Shown here: in pieces, positions 1 through 6,158 of the stretch
Numbering within the stretch: position 1 is the first letter of the stretch
Layout: the number at the start of each line of letters is the position of its first letter
Program-made: the position numbers and the translations under genes
Assembly (NCBI GenBank): GCA_028695895.1
Contig: JAQVIE010000080.1
Span: 1 to 6,272 of the forward strand
Source: Methanospirillum sp.
Lineage (GTDB): Archaea > Halobacteriota > Methanomicrobia > Methanomicrobiales > Methanospirillaceae
Reading direction: 5' to 3'
DNA length: 6,272 nucleotides
The notes under the pieces: model-generated
The model's database searches: none
The model's input: only the letters and a program-made list of their open reading frames with translations
What the model was told of the DNA's origin: nothing

Positions 1-1583
1 TTAAGATCCTTGAACCGGTGGAAAATACCGGTGTCCCTCTTTCTGCCGAACTTGGGCCAGGTCTTCTGGCGTCTATTTATGACGGGGTTCAGCGGCCTCT
101 TCCTGCCCTGTATGAAAAAAGTGGTAACTATATCAGCAGGGGAATCATGGTTCCCGGCCTTGACCGGGAGAAAAAATGGTCATTTACCCCTGTGAAAAAA
201 GCCGGTGACAGAGTGCAGCCAGGTGATGTAATAGGAACTGTTCCTGAGTTTCACCTTGTTCATTCAATCATGGTCCCTCCAGGTATATCTGGAGAGATAA
301 AAACCATATCTGCCAGGGAATACACTGTAACAGATGTTGTCTGCACCCTTGCTGACGGGACAGGGATTTCAATGCTGCAAAGATGGCCGGTAAGAAAAGG
401 AAGACCATTTATTAAAAGGCTGGATCCTGAGGTTCCCCTGCTTACCGGGCAACGGGTCTTTGATACCATGTTCCCACTGGTCAAGGGTGGTACTGCAATG
501 ATCCCTGGCGGGTTTGGAACCGGAAAGACAGTATCAGAGCAGACCCTTGCAAAATGGGCTGATACCCAGGTGGTCGTCTATATCGGATGTGGTGAACGGG
601 GCAATGAGATGACAGATGTTCTCACCGAGTTTCCTGAACTGACCGACCCAAGAACCGGTTATCCGCTTATCGAACGGACCATCATGATCGCCAATACTTC
701 AAATATGCCGGTTGCAGCCCGTGAAGCATCTATTTACACAGGAATTACCATTGCTGAATATTATCGGGACATGGGCTTTGATGTGGCACTTCTTGCCGAT
801 TCCACATCAAGGTGGGGAGAAGCACTTCGTGAAGTGTCCGGAAGACTGGAAGAGATGCCTGGTGAAGAAGGATATCCGGCATACCTTGCAACACGTCTTG
901 CTGCATTTTATGAACGGGCCGGCCGGGTCATCTGTTCAGGATCTGATAAGAAGACAGGGTCAGTAACTATTATCGGTGCGGTGTCGCCTCCTGGTGGTGA
1001 CTTTTCAGAGCCCATCACACAGAACACTCTTCGTATTGCCGGTACATTCTGGGCACTTGATGCAAATCTTGCATACCGGCGGCATTATCCTTCAGTAAAC
1101 TGGATAAGAAGTTATTCCCTGTACCTTGAGGATGTTGGCAGCTGGTTTTCTGAACAGGTTGCACGTGACTGGTACCAGTTCCGTGGACGGGCAATGTATA
1201 TACTGCAAAAAGAAGTAGAATTACAAGAGATAGTACAGCTCATAGGACCTGATGCACTTCCTGACAAGGAAAAGGTGGTTCTTGAGATTGCAAAGATTAT
1301 CCGTGAGGATTTTCTGCAACAGAGTGCATACAGCGACGATGATTCATTCTGCCCGCTTGAAAAGCAGTACTGGATGCTTAAGGTAATCATCTGGTATTAC
1401 GATGCCATTCGTGCAGCTATGAGGCGTGCAGTCCCGCTTCGCCAGCTTTTAACAATTCCGGCAAGATCAGAGATAGCAAGGATGAAAGAACAAAAAGACC
1501 TGGACCGGATAATTAAGCTTAGTGACACGGTCTGGGAGCAGACTGAAATCCTGGAGGTGCAGGCATGCAGCACGGCAGCCTGA
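1..1583 (+). CDS. atpA: A-type ATP synthase catalytic subunit A (5' partial)
   Basis: Catalytic nucleotide-binding subunit of the membrane-associated archaeal A1AO ATP synthase, which makes ATP from the ion gradient. The reading frame is open from the window edge (first whole codon at 3). The GTG at 18 is internal, because the residues before it (KILEP) continue the family alignment. About 58-60 N-terminal residues are therefore missing and the full length would be near 585, normal for the family. Visible in order, counting from codon 3: the ELGPGL..SIYDG..RPL segment; the A-specific insert; P-loop GGFGTGKT at residues 169-176 (507-530); [13 protein letters not shown] around 196-208 with the catalytic GER; Walker [10 protein letters not shown] with Asp near 266; [14 protein letters not shown] and [12 protein letters not shown]; then the helical C-terminal domain with [12 protein letters not shown]. 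The P-loop has Gly where the archaeal family normally has Pro. It overlaps atpB by 19 nt. A-type identity is certain; only the 5' end is unseen. Confidence 0.97.
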   Translation, partial: KILEPVENTGVPLSAELGPGLLASIYDGVQRPLPALYEKSGNYISRGIMVPGLDREKKWSFTPVKKAGDRVQPGDVIGTVPEFHLVHSIMVPPGISGEIKTISAREYTVTDVVCTLADGTGISMLQRWPVRKGRPFIKRLDPEVPLLTGQRVFDTMFPLVKGGTAMIPGGFGTGKTVSEQTLAKWADTQVVVYIGCGERGNEMTDVLTEFPELTDPRTGYPLIERTIMIANTSNMPVAAREASIYTGITIAEYYRDMGFDVALLADSTSRWGEALREVSGRLEEMPGEEGYPAYLATRLAAFYERAGRVICSGSDKKTGSVTIIGAVSPPGGDFSEPITQNTLRIAGTFWALDANLAYRRHYPSVNWIRSYSLYLEDVGSWFSEQVARDWYQFRGRAMYILQKEVELQEIVQLIGPDALPDKEKVVLEIAKIIREDFLQQSAYSDDDSFCPLEKQYWMLKVIIWYYDAIRAAMRRAVPLRQLLTIPARSEIARMKEQKDLDRIIKLSDTVWEQTEILEVQACSTAA

Positions 1584-2965
1584 TTACGGTAGATTACCAG
1601 ACGGTCAATTATGTATCCGGCCCTCTTATTCTGGTTGACCGTCCTAAAGAGATCTCTTTTGGAGAAACAGCACAGATTATTCTTCCTGATGGTGAAGAGC
1701 GGACAGGACAGATTCTTGACATCTCTGAGGAGATTGCGGTTGTACAGGTCTTTGAAGGTACAAGGGGGATAGACAGTCATGTAACGACTGTCAGGTTCAC
1801 AGGCCAGTCACCCCTTCTTGATGTGTCATATGATATGCTGGGCCGGGTGCTTGACGGTGTCGGACGGCCAAGGGACGATGGTCCTGCCATTATTCCTGAA
1901 GCAAGGCTTGACATCGCAGGTATGCCCATTAACCCCTATTCCCGTGACAAGCCGGCAGAATTTATCCAGACCGGCATCTCTGCCATTGACGCATTAAATA
2001 CCCTTGTCAGGGGGCAGAAACTTCCCATCTTCTCAGGTGCCGGACTTCCTGCCAACCAGCTGGCTGCCCAGATTGCAAAACAGGCCAAAGTGCTTGGTGA
2101 AGGAGAAAATTTTGCCGTGGTCTTCGCAGCAATGGGCATCACTTACAAGGAAGCATCTTTCTTTATGAAGGAGTTTGAAGAAAGTGGTGCCCTTGAAAGG
2201 GTTGTCTTCTTCTTAAACCTCGCTGATGATCCAACCATCGAACGGATAGCAACCCCAAGATGTGCCCTGACCGCCGCTGAGTTCCTGGCATATACACACA
2301 ATCTGCATGTTCTGGTTATCCTGACCGATATGACAAATTACTGCGATGCTCTCCGCGAAATCTCAACAGCACGAGAGGAAATTCCAGGGCGTCGCGGGTA
2401 CCCGGGATACATGTATACAGATCTTGCCACTATTTACGAGCGTGCAGGAAGAATCAGAGGTTGTAATGGTTCAATCACCCAGATTCCCATCCTGACAATG
2501 CCTGATGATGATATCACCCACCCTGTTCCTGACCTTACAGGGTATATCACCGAGGGGCAGATTGTGCTGTCACGTGACTTGTTCAGGAAAGGTATAAATC
2601 CTCCAATTGATGCTCTTCCCTGTCTCTCCCGTCTTATGAATCTTGGAATAGGACCAGACAAGACCAGGGAGGATCACAGAAATGTTGCAGACCAGCTTTA
2701 TGCCTCCTATGCTTATGGAAGAGACCTCAGAAGGCTGGTTGCCATCGTAGGTGAAGAGGCACTTTCAGATCTGGACAGGGATTACCTGAAGTTTGCAGAC
2801 CACTTTGAGAAAAGATTCATCTCACAGGGAAATGTGGACCGGAGTATTGAGACAACCCTGCAGGTTGCATGGGAACTTTTCGGTCTGCTTCCTGACGAGG
2901 AACTGAAACGGATAAAGGAAGAATATATTGAGAAATATCGGGTACTTATCGTAACCGGGGAATAA
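1565..2965 (+). CDS. atpB: A-type ATP synthase regulatory subunit B
   Basis: Non-catalytic partner of subunit A in the A3B3 head of the A1AO ATP synthase. The protein has 466 residues, the usual length. The N-terminal beta-barrel begins with [17 protein letters not shown]. The degenerate nucleotide site reads [15 protein letters not shown] (157-171), without the Walker lysine, as expected for B. Other family blocks are [29 protein letters not shown], the long conserved stretch from ILTDMTNYC (252-260) to YERAGR (291-296), [18 protein letters not shown] and [12 protein letters not shown]. The ATG at 1565 is chosen because GGAGGTG (1553-1559) lies directly upstream with 8 nt between GGAG and the ATG. 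The start lies inside the last codons of atpA, so translation of A and B is probably coupled. SGAGLPANQ differs slightly from the common SGSGLPHNE; I see no sign of inactivation. Confidence 0.97.
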   Translation: MQHGSLITVDYQTVNYVSGPLILVDRPKEISFGETAQIILPDGEERTGQILDISEEIAVVQVFEGTRGIDSHVTTVRFTGQSPLLDVSYDMLGRVLDGVGRPRDDGPAIIPEARLDIAGMPINPYSRDKPAEFIQTGISAIDALNTLVRGQKLPIFSGAGLPANQLAAQIAKQAKVLGEGENFAVVFAAMGITYKEASFFMKEFEESGALERVVFFLNLADDPTIERIATPRCALTAAEFLAYTHNLHVLVILTDMTNYCDALREISTAREEIPGRRGYPGYMYTDLATIYERAGRIRGCNGSITQIPILTMPDDDITHPVPDLTGYITEGQIVLSRDLFRKGINPPIDALPCLSRLMNLGIGPDKTREDHRNVADQLYASYAYGRDLRRLVAIVGEEALSDLDRDYLKFADHFEKRFISQGNVDRSIETTLQVAWELFGLLPDEELKRIKEEYIEKYRVLIVTGE

Positions 2966-2968
2966 TCC

Positions 2969-3631
2969 ATGGAACAGGCAAACCCGACCCGGATGGAGCT
3001 GATGAAGAAGCGGTCCCAGATAATTCTGGCTGAGCAGGGACGTGACCTTCTGAAAGAGAAGATGGAAGCTCTTATCCAGGAGTTTTTTAAGATAATGGTC
3101 AACTTCTCCGAGTCAAGGGAAGGGCTTGAACAGCTTGCCATCGAGGCAGATATAGCACTCCTTGTAGCTGAGGCAGTCGATGATCCAATCGCTGTAAAGT
3201 CTGCTTCCTATGCAACCAAAAGACAGATAATGGTTGAAATTTCGGGAAAAAACATCATGGGTGTCCCTGTTCCGGTTATACAGAAAAGCAGTGTAGCCTT
3301 AAATGTAATGGAGCGGGGATATGGCCTTATCGGTACCAGCAGCAGGATAAATGAGGCTGCAGAAAAATTTGAGGCAGAGATGGATATGATCATCCGGCTT
3401 GCCGAGACCGAAACTACCCTTCGCCGGCTTGGAAACGAGATCCAGATGAACAGGAGAAGGGTCAATGCCCTTGATCAGATTATCATACCAGAGCTGAAAG
3501 AGCAGGCTAAGTATATCAGGTTCAGTATCGAGGAAAGGGAAAGAGAAGACCTGTTCAGGCTTAAAAAAGTGAAAAAACTTATTGAACGAAAAAAGCTGAA
3601 GAAGAAAAAAGCGAAAGCAGGCGGGAGATAG
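2969..3631 (+). CDS. atpD: A-type ATP synthase central-stalk subunit D
   Basis: Central rotor-shaft subunit of the A1AO ATP synthase, functionally like gamma of F-type enzymes: its two long terminal helices form a coiled coil inside the A3B3 head. The protein has 220 residues, close to the family norm of about 210. The N-terminal helix starts with NPTRMELMKKRSQIILAEQG and continues LLKEKMEALIQEFF. The middle has the family signature NIMGVPVPVI (95-104). The C-terminal helix carries LRRLGNEIQMNRRRVNALDQ (151-170) and IIPELKEQAKYI. The tail (198-217) is extremely lysine-rich. The start follows the atpB stop by 3 nt, with a G-rich ribosome-binding site (CCGGGGA, 2955-2961) ending about 8 nt ahead. 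As D is often the last structural gene in archaeal atp operons, the order A-B-D fits the operon's end. No terminator is visible behind it. Confidence 0.95.
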   Translation: MEQANPTRMELMKKRSQIILAEQGRDLLKEKMEALIQEFFKIMVNFSESREGLEQLAIEADIALLVAEAVDDPIAVKSASYATKRQIMVEISGKNIMGVPVPVIQKSSVALNVMERGYGLIGTSSRINEAAEKFEAEMDMIIRLAETETTLRRLGNEIQMNRRRVNALDQIIIPELKEQAKYIRFSIEEREREDLFRLKKVKKLIERKKLKKKKAKAGGR

Positions 3632-3634
3632 TAA

Positions 3635-3656
3635 GACCGGGTATTATCCGGAGGTC
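3635..3656 (+). promoter_or_regulatory. Possible hairpin enclosing the thiE ribosome-binding site
   Basis: GACC (3635-3638) can pair with GGTC (3653-3656), and GG (3639-3640) with CC (3648-3649), leaving GGA bulged. This places the only good Shine-Dalgarno of thiE, GGAGGT (3650-3655), partly in a stem. An A8 run (3659-3666) follows, and the spacing to the thiE ATG is long (12 nt). The pairing is short, so a regulatory role is only a suggestion. Confidence 0.25.
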
Positions 3657-3667
3657 ATAAAAAAAAG

Positions 3668-4285
3668 ATGAAACGAGGCCTTTACATCATAACTGACGAA
3701 ACTCTGAGTGTTGGCTGTTCTCACATTTATATTGCGAAAAAAGCTCTTTTAGGTGGTGCAAAAATTATCCAGCTGAGGGATAAACAAAAAAGCGGAGAAG
3801 AACTCTTTGTTATTGCACAGGAGATCAGATCTTTATGCATACAGAATAATGCCATGTTTATCGTAAATGACAGACTCGATATTGCGCTTGCTGCCAAAGC
3901 AAACGGGGTGCACCTTGGCCAGGATGATCTTCCCCTTATAGCAGCACGAAAACTGGCTCCGCGACCATTTATTATTGGGGTTTCTGTCGGATCTGTTGAA
4001 GAAGCAGTGATGGCAGAAAAAGACGGGGCAGACTATATCGGGGTCGGGCCAGTTTATCCAACCGGAACAAAGGCAGATGCAGGACCTGTAGTAGGCCCTG
4101 AACTGATTCGGATTATTAAAAAAGAAGTTGGCATCCCCATTGTTGCCATAGGCGGGATAAACCTGTCCAATGCAGGAGATGTGATTGCAGCTGGTGCAGA
4201 CTGGATAGCGGTAATTTCTGCTGTGATATGCAGCCCGGACATTGCAGCCGCTTCCAGAAAATTTGTTGATCTAATTAACCTGTGA
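3668..4285 (+). CDS. thiE: Thiamine-phosphate synthase
   Basis: Cytoplasmic TIM-barrel enzyme that joins HMP pyrophosphate to thiazole phosphate, giving thiamine phosphate and pyrophosphate. The 205 residues match the usual single-domain ThiE. Visible motifs: GLYIITD at the first strand; IIQLRDK (33-39), which helps hold pyrophosphate and Mg; FIVNDR (64-69); GVHLGQDDLP (80-89); IGVSVGSVEEA (103-113); DYIGVGPVYPTGTKADAG (122-139), the thiazole/pyrophosphate loop; VAIGGI (159-164); and WIAVISAV near the end. ATG 3668 is the first start before the conserved first strand. A strong GGAGGT lies 12 nt upstream, longer than for neighbouring genes. It follows atpD by 36 nt with no clear terminator, so it may be transcribed with the atp operon. 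thi4, which supplies the thiazole, is next downstream. It is not fused to ThiD or to the ThiN domain often used by archaea instead of ThiE. Confidence 0.95.
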   Translation: MKRGLYIITDETLSVGCSHIYIAKKALLGGAKIIQLRDKQKSGEELFVIAQEIRSLCIQNNAMFIVNDRLDIALAAKANGVHLGQDDLPLIAARKLAPRPFIIGVSVGSVEEAVMAEKDGADYIGVGPVYPTGTKADAGPVVGPELIRIIKKEVGIPIVAIGGINLSNAGDVIAAGADWIAVISAVICSPDIAAASRKFVDLINL

Positions 4286-4307
4286 CCTGTTCTGTTTGTC
4301 ACTTTTT
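4282..4307 (+). terminator. Weak hairpin plus T-run at the thiE end
   Basis: GTGAC (4282-4286, overlapping the thiE stop) can pair with GTCAC (4298-4302), with an 11-nt loop and TTTTT (4303-4307) directly behind. A 5-bp stem is weak for a bacterial-type terminator, but a T-run alone can end archaeal transcription. It may separate thiE from thi4. Confidence 0.35.
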
Positions 4308-4330
4308 ATTCCATGACGCACGAAGGTTAC

Positions 4331-4339
4331 AAATATTTT
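4331..4339 (+). promoter_or_regulatory. Possible TATA box for thi4
   Basis: AAATATTTT lies about 25 nt upstream of the thi4 ATG at 4360. Archaeal transcription starts about 25 nt after the TATA box, so a promoter here would give a leaderless or nearly leaderless thi4 mRNA. The match is only to AT-rich shape; I see no convincing BRE. Confidence 0.3.
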
Positions 4340-4359
4340 CAAAGAGAGGCTGTACGGAC

Positions 4360-5118
4360 ATGACGCTTGATGAAATCACCATTAGCAGGGCAATCATTAC
4401 TGACCATCTCAATACGCTCATTGAGTACATGGAGATGGATGTGGCCGTGATAGGGGCAGGCCCTTCAGGTCTTGTCTGTGCCACAATACTCGCAGAAAAA
4501 GGCCTGAAAGTAGGGCTGATAGAAAAGAAATTATCCGTAGGCGGAGGGATGTGGGGAGGAGGAATGATGTTTCCCCGCATCGTTGTTCAGCAGGGAGCAA
4601 AAAGACTGCTTGACCGGTTTGGTATCAGGGCATCAGAATTTGCTCCTGGATATTATACCGCAAGATCTGTTGAAGCGGTTGCAAAACTTGCCTCCGCAGC
4701 ATCTGATGCAGGTGTTGAGTTTTTCAACCTTACAACGGTTGAAGATGTCATGGTCAAAGGAGATGGTCTTCTTTCAGGTCTTGTTATAAACTGGCAGCCA
4801 GTAGAGGCGACCGGGCTTCATGTGGATCCACTCACTGTCAGGTGCAGGATTACAGTAGATGCCACAGGGCATGACGCCGTAATAGCCCATTATGTATCGA
4901 AAAAGTGTGGAAAACCGGAGATCAGGGGAGAAGGAACCATGTGGGCAGACAATGCCGAGACTGCCGTGGTTGCCCATACCAAAGAGGTATATCCGGGCCT
5001 TTTCGTCTGTGGCATGGCGGCAAATGCAGTCCTGGGAGGTAACCGGATGGGGCCGGTCTTTGGCGGAATGCTTCTATCAGGTGAGTCTGCCGCAAAACAG
5101 ATTTTCTCCCGTTTCTGA
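4360..5118 (+). CDS. thi4: Thi4-family thiazole synthase (sulfide-dependent type)
   Basis: FAD/NAD(H)-binding enzyme that builds the thiazole moiety of thiamine from NAD, glycine and sulfur. In methanogens the characterised relative is iron-dependent, catalytic and uses free sulfide. The protein has 252 residues, as usual for archaeal Thi4. Seen: dinucleotide fold VAVIGAGPSG (28-37) with acidic Glu55 ending strand 2; GGGMWGGGMMFP (61-72); GLHVDPLTV (152-160); VDATGHDA (166-173); MWADNAE (194-200); YPGLFVCGMAANAVLGGNRMGP (211-232) and FGGMLLSG near the C-terminus. The position of the yeast sulfur-donor cysteine is occupied by His154, as in Methanocaldococcus jannaschii Thi4, so this should be the sulfide-using multi-turnover form. 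The frame is open to 4282, but conserved sequence begins near MTLDEITISRAI, so I choose ATG 4360, with GAGAGG (4344-4349) upstream. Older annotations call such proteins ribose-1,5-bisphosphate isomerase. ThiE is directly upstream. Confidence 0.93.
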   Translation: MTLDEITISRAIITDHLNTLIEYMEMDVAVIGAGPSGLVCATILAEKGLKVGLIEKKLSVGGGMWGGGMMFPRIVVQQGAKRLLDRFGIRASEFAPGYYTARSVEAVAKLASAASDAGVEFFNLTTVEDVMVKGDGLLSGLVINWQPVEATGLHVDPLTVRCRITVDATGHDAVIAHYVSKKCGKPEIRGEGTMWADNAETAVVAHTKEVYPGLFVCGMAANAVLGGNRMGPVFGGMLLSGESAAKQIFSRF

Positions 5119-5121
5119 CCA

Positions 5122-5139
5122 CTTATTATCTTTATTTTT
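5122..5139 (+). terminator. T-rich tract after thi4
   Basis: The tract after the thi4 stop (CTTATTATCTTTATTTTT) is T-rich and ends in T5. Archaeal RNA polymerase can stop at such tracts without a hairpin. It overlaps the 3' end of trmO on the other strand. No T-rich tract is seen for trmO, whose transcript would read into thi4 antisense. Confidence 0.35.
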
Positions 5140-5557
5140 GAAAAGGATTTAATGCATCAAAAATGCAGTCTATCTCAACCACGTATGGTTTAATATCAAG
5201 CACCGGGGAGCCATCAAGTGCCTCTAATCCTGTTACAGTGATGATGTTGTCTGATATCTCTTCTATTTTACCGATAGAGAGTGCTATTGGATTTGGCCTT
5301 GATGGTGATCTGATGGTAAAGACTGGCCTGGGCTTATCCCAGTCCGGGCGTCTTGAAAAGAGGGAATCACGTTCTGCCTTGTTCATCCAGTATAAAACCC
5401 AGATGTGTGATATTCCCTCCATGGTCCCAAGGCCAGGGGCATACTTAGGATAAATTTCAATCTGCATCGGTTCACAGCATGCCCTTCCCTGCCTTGGTGC
5501 CGATCCCCGGTCGGTAAAAGGTGAATGAATGACACCAATTGGCTCCAGTTCTATCAT
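5132..5557 (-). CDS. trmO: tRNA (N6-threonylcarbamoyladenosine(37)-N6)-methyltransferase TrmO
   Basis: SAM-dependent methyltransferase with a single-sheeted beta-barrel fold. In E. coli it adds a methyl group to t6A at position 37 of tRNA-Thr (giving m6t6A) and tunes decoding of ANN codons. The archaeal family (formerly UPF0066/YaeB-like) is short, like this 141-residue protein, and lacks the bacterial C-terminal extension. Visible: LEPIGVIHSPF (4-14), RQGRACCEPMQIEI (22-35), GISHIWVLYWMNKAERD (48-64), PRPVFTIRSPSRPNPIALS (76-94) and LEALDGSPVLDIKPYV (111-126). The usual IGLS is IALS here. I choose the ATG at 5557 over the one at 5584: AGGT (5566-5563) sits 5 nt before it, the family starts with MxxxPIGVIHSP, and a TATA-like box is well placed for it. 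It is tail to tail with thi4 (13 nt apart) and divergent from aIF1A. Substrate tRNA in this organism is inferred. Confidence 0.92.
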   Translation of the reverse strand: MIELEPIGVIHSPFTDRGSAPRQGRACCEPMQIEIYPKYAPGLGTMEGISHIWVLYWMNKAERDSLFSRRPDWDKPRPVFTIRSPSRPNPIALSIGKIEEISDNIITVTGLEALDGSPVLDIKPYVVEIDCIFDALNPFQK

Positions 5558-5588
5558 GGTATACCTATCTCTCTTTTTTTCCATATGG

Positions 5589-5596
5589 GTATATGC
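5589..5596 (-). promoter_or_regulatory. Possible TATA box for trmO
   Basis: Read on the minus strand this is GCATATAC, preceded by TTTTTAA. A start of transcription about 25 nt on would fall near 5568, giving a leader of about 11 nt that just contains the AGGT ribosome-binding site before ATG 5557. Confidence 0.4.
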
Positions 5597-5742
5597 TTAA
5601 AAATCATGCATCAATAAGGCCGGGTCATGAGATCCTGGTTATTCACGATACCTATTTAAGTCTGCATAACATCTATTACACTCACTGGCAGGATTCAAAG
5701 AAAATTTTGTCAAATTTACTAGTGCGAATTTATTGCCTGAAA

Positions 5743-5752
5743 TTTGTATAAT
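5743..5752 (+). promoter_or_regulatory. Possible TATA box for the aIF1A gene
   Basis: TTTGTATAAT is the best TATA-like string upstream of aIF1A. A transcription start about 25 nt on would be near 5772, leaving a leader of roughly 30 nt that contains the Shine-Dalgarno at 5793-5802. It would also place the ATG at 5774, which opens an 8-codon mini-ORF, at or next to the 5' end of the RNA. Confidence 0.4.
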
Positions 5753-5792
5753 CCCCTGACAAGGTTTTTCGTGATGTTTTGCACTTTTAACC

Positions 5793-5802
5793 GGAGATGA
5801 TC
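5793..5802 (+). promoter_or_regulatory. Extended Shine-Dalgarno that fixes the aIF1A start
   Basis: GGAGATGATC matches 9 of 10 positions of GGAGGTGATC, the complement of the archaeal 16S rRNA 3' end. GGAG ends at 5796 and the in-frame ATC starts at 5805, a gap of 8 nt. In atpB the gap from GGAG (1553-1556) to ATG 1565 is also 8 nt. The ATG at 5797 lies inside this element, directly after GGAG and in another frame, so it is badly placed to be the start. Confidence 0.65.
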
Positions 5803-5804
5803 AG

Positions 5805-6143
5805 ATCACAGAATCAGAAATTCAACCAAATAATGCACAGGCTGTTGAAAAAAAGAATGAAACAAGTGTAGAGACAATAAGAGTCCGTCTGCCAAACAGC
5901 AGGAAGGGAGAACAGTTTGCCTACGCAGAACTTATGCTTGGCTCATTTCATATTCGTGTCCGCTGTTCTGACGGAGTGACCCGCCTTGGCAGGATCAAAG
6001 GAAAAATGAAGCGTCGTTCCTGGATCCGAGAAGGTGACGTAATTATCATAACACCCTGGTCATTTCAGGATGAAAAGTGCGACATCTCCTACCGTTATAC
6101 TCCACCCCAGCGTGACTGGCTGAGAAGAAACAAGTATATCTGA
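5805..6143 (+). CDS. Translation initiation factor aIF1A, probable non-ATG (ATC) start
   Basis: Archaeal homologue of eIF1A/IF1, an OB-fold protein that binds the A site of the small ribosomal subunit during start-codon selection. From ATC 5805 the protein has 112 residues, normal for aIF1A. Residues 1-23 form a polar tail; the OB-fold follows: TIRVRLP (24-30), EQFAYAELMLGSFHIRVRC (36-54), DGVTRLGRIKGKMKRRSWIREGD (56-78), the conserved basic RNA-binding stretch, then PWSFQDEKCDISYRY (84-98) and the C-terminal DWLRRNKYI. The in-frame upstream stop is at 5772-5774, and no ATG, GTG or TTG occurs in frame before ATG 5934 (residue 44). That start would remove the first beta-strand. ATC 5805 is picked because of the Shine-Dalgarno spacing and because it gives a natural-looking N-terminus (M)TESEIQPNN. 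CTG 5889 and ATT 5820 are less likely. A sequencing error or a -1 shift at the A7 run (5848-5854) from ATG 5797 remain possible. Identity is sure; the start is not. Confidence 0.9.
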   Translation: MTESEIQPNNAQAVEKKNETSVETIRVRLPNSRKGEQFAYAELMLGSFHIRVRCSDGVTRLGRIKGKMKRRSWIREGDVIIITPWSFQDEKCDISYRYTPPQRDWLRRNKYI

Positions 6144-6158
6144 TATTAATAATAACAT

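Larger units (their letters stand above)
5558..5804. other. Divergent intergenic region trmO / aIF1A
   Basis: This 247-nt AT-rich region holds the promoters for the two outward-facing genes. I see no tRNA, no convincing C/D-box RNA and no credible long coding frame. Between 5701 and 5745 AATTT occurs four times (starting at 5703, 5713, 5727 and 5741). A further TATA-like string, TATTTAAG (about 5652-5659, +), has no gene at the expected distance. Confidence 0.6.

Noticed and set aside
3637..3650. CCGG...CCGG between atpD and thiE as a terminator
   Set aside because: The stem is only 4 bp, no T-run follows (an A-run does) and it overlaps the thiE ribosome-binding site. It is better seen as leader structure, if anything.
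4282..4359. A longer thi4 start at ATG 4282 (26 extra residues)
   Set aside because: The extra residues overlap the thiE stop, have no ribosome-binding site fitting that ATG and do not resemble the Thi4 N-terminus. The hairpin, T-run and TATA-like string are better explained as non-coding.
5558..5584. A longer trmO start at 5584 (minus strand)
   Set aside because: The nine extra residues (MEKKRDRYT) are not family-like and no ribosome-binding site precedes them. AGGT and the TATA-like box fit the ATG at 5557.
5163..5751. Plus-strand open frames at 5163-5453 and 5539-5751
   Set aside because: The first is antisense to trmO. The second overlaps the trmO start and AT-rich promoter DNA, has no ribosome-binding site and shows no recognisable domain.
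5771..5810. A C/D-box small RNA (GTGATGT at 5771, ATGATC at 5797)
   Set aside because: The C-box match is imperfect and no CTGA D-box lies at a suitable distance downstream. The strings are better explained by the aIF1A leader and Shine-Dalgarno.
5934..6143. aIF1A as a 69-residue protein from ATG 5934
   Set aside because: It would lack the first beta-strand of the OB-fold (TIRVRLP and following), which is clearly encoded upstream, and has no Shine-Dalgarno.
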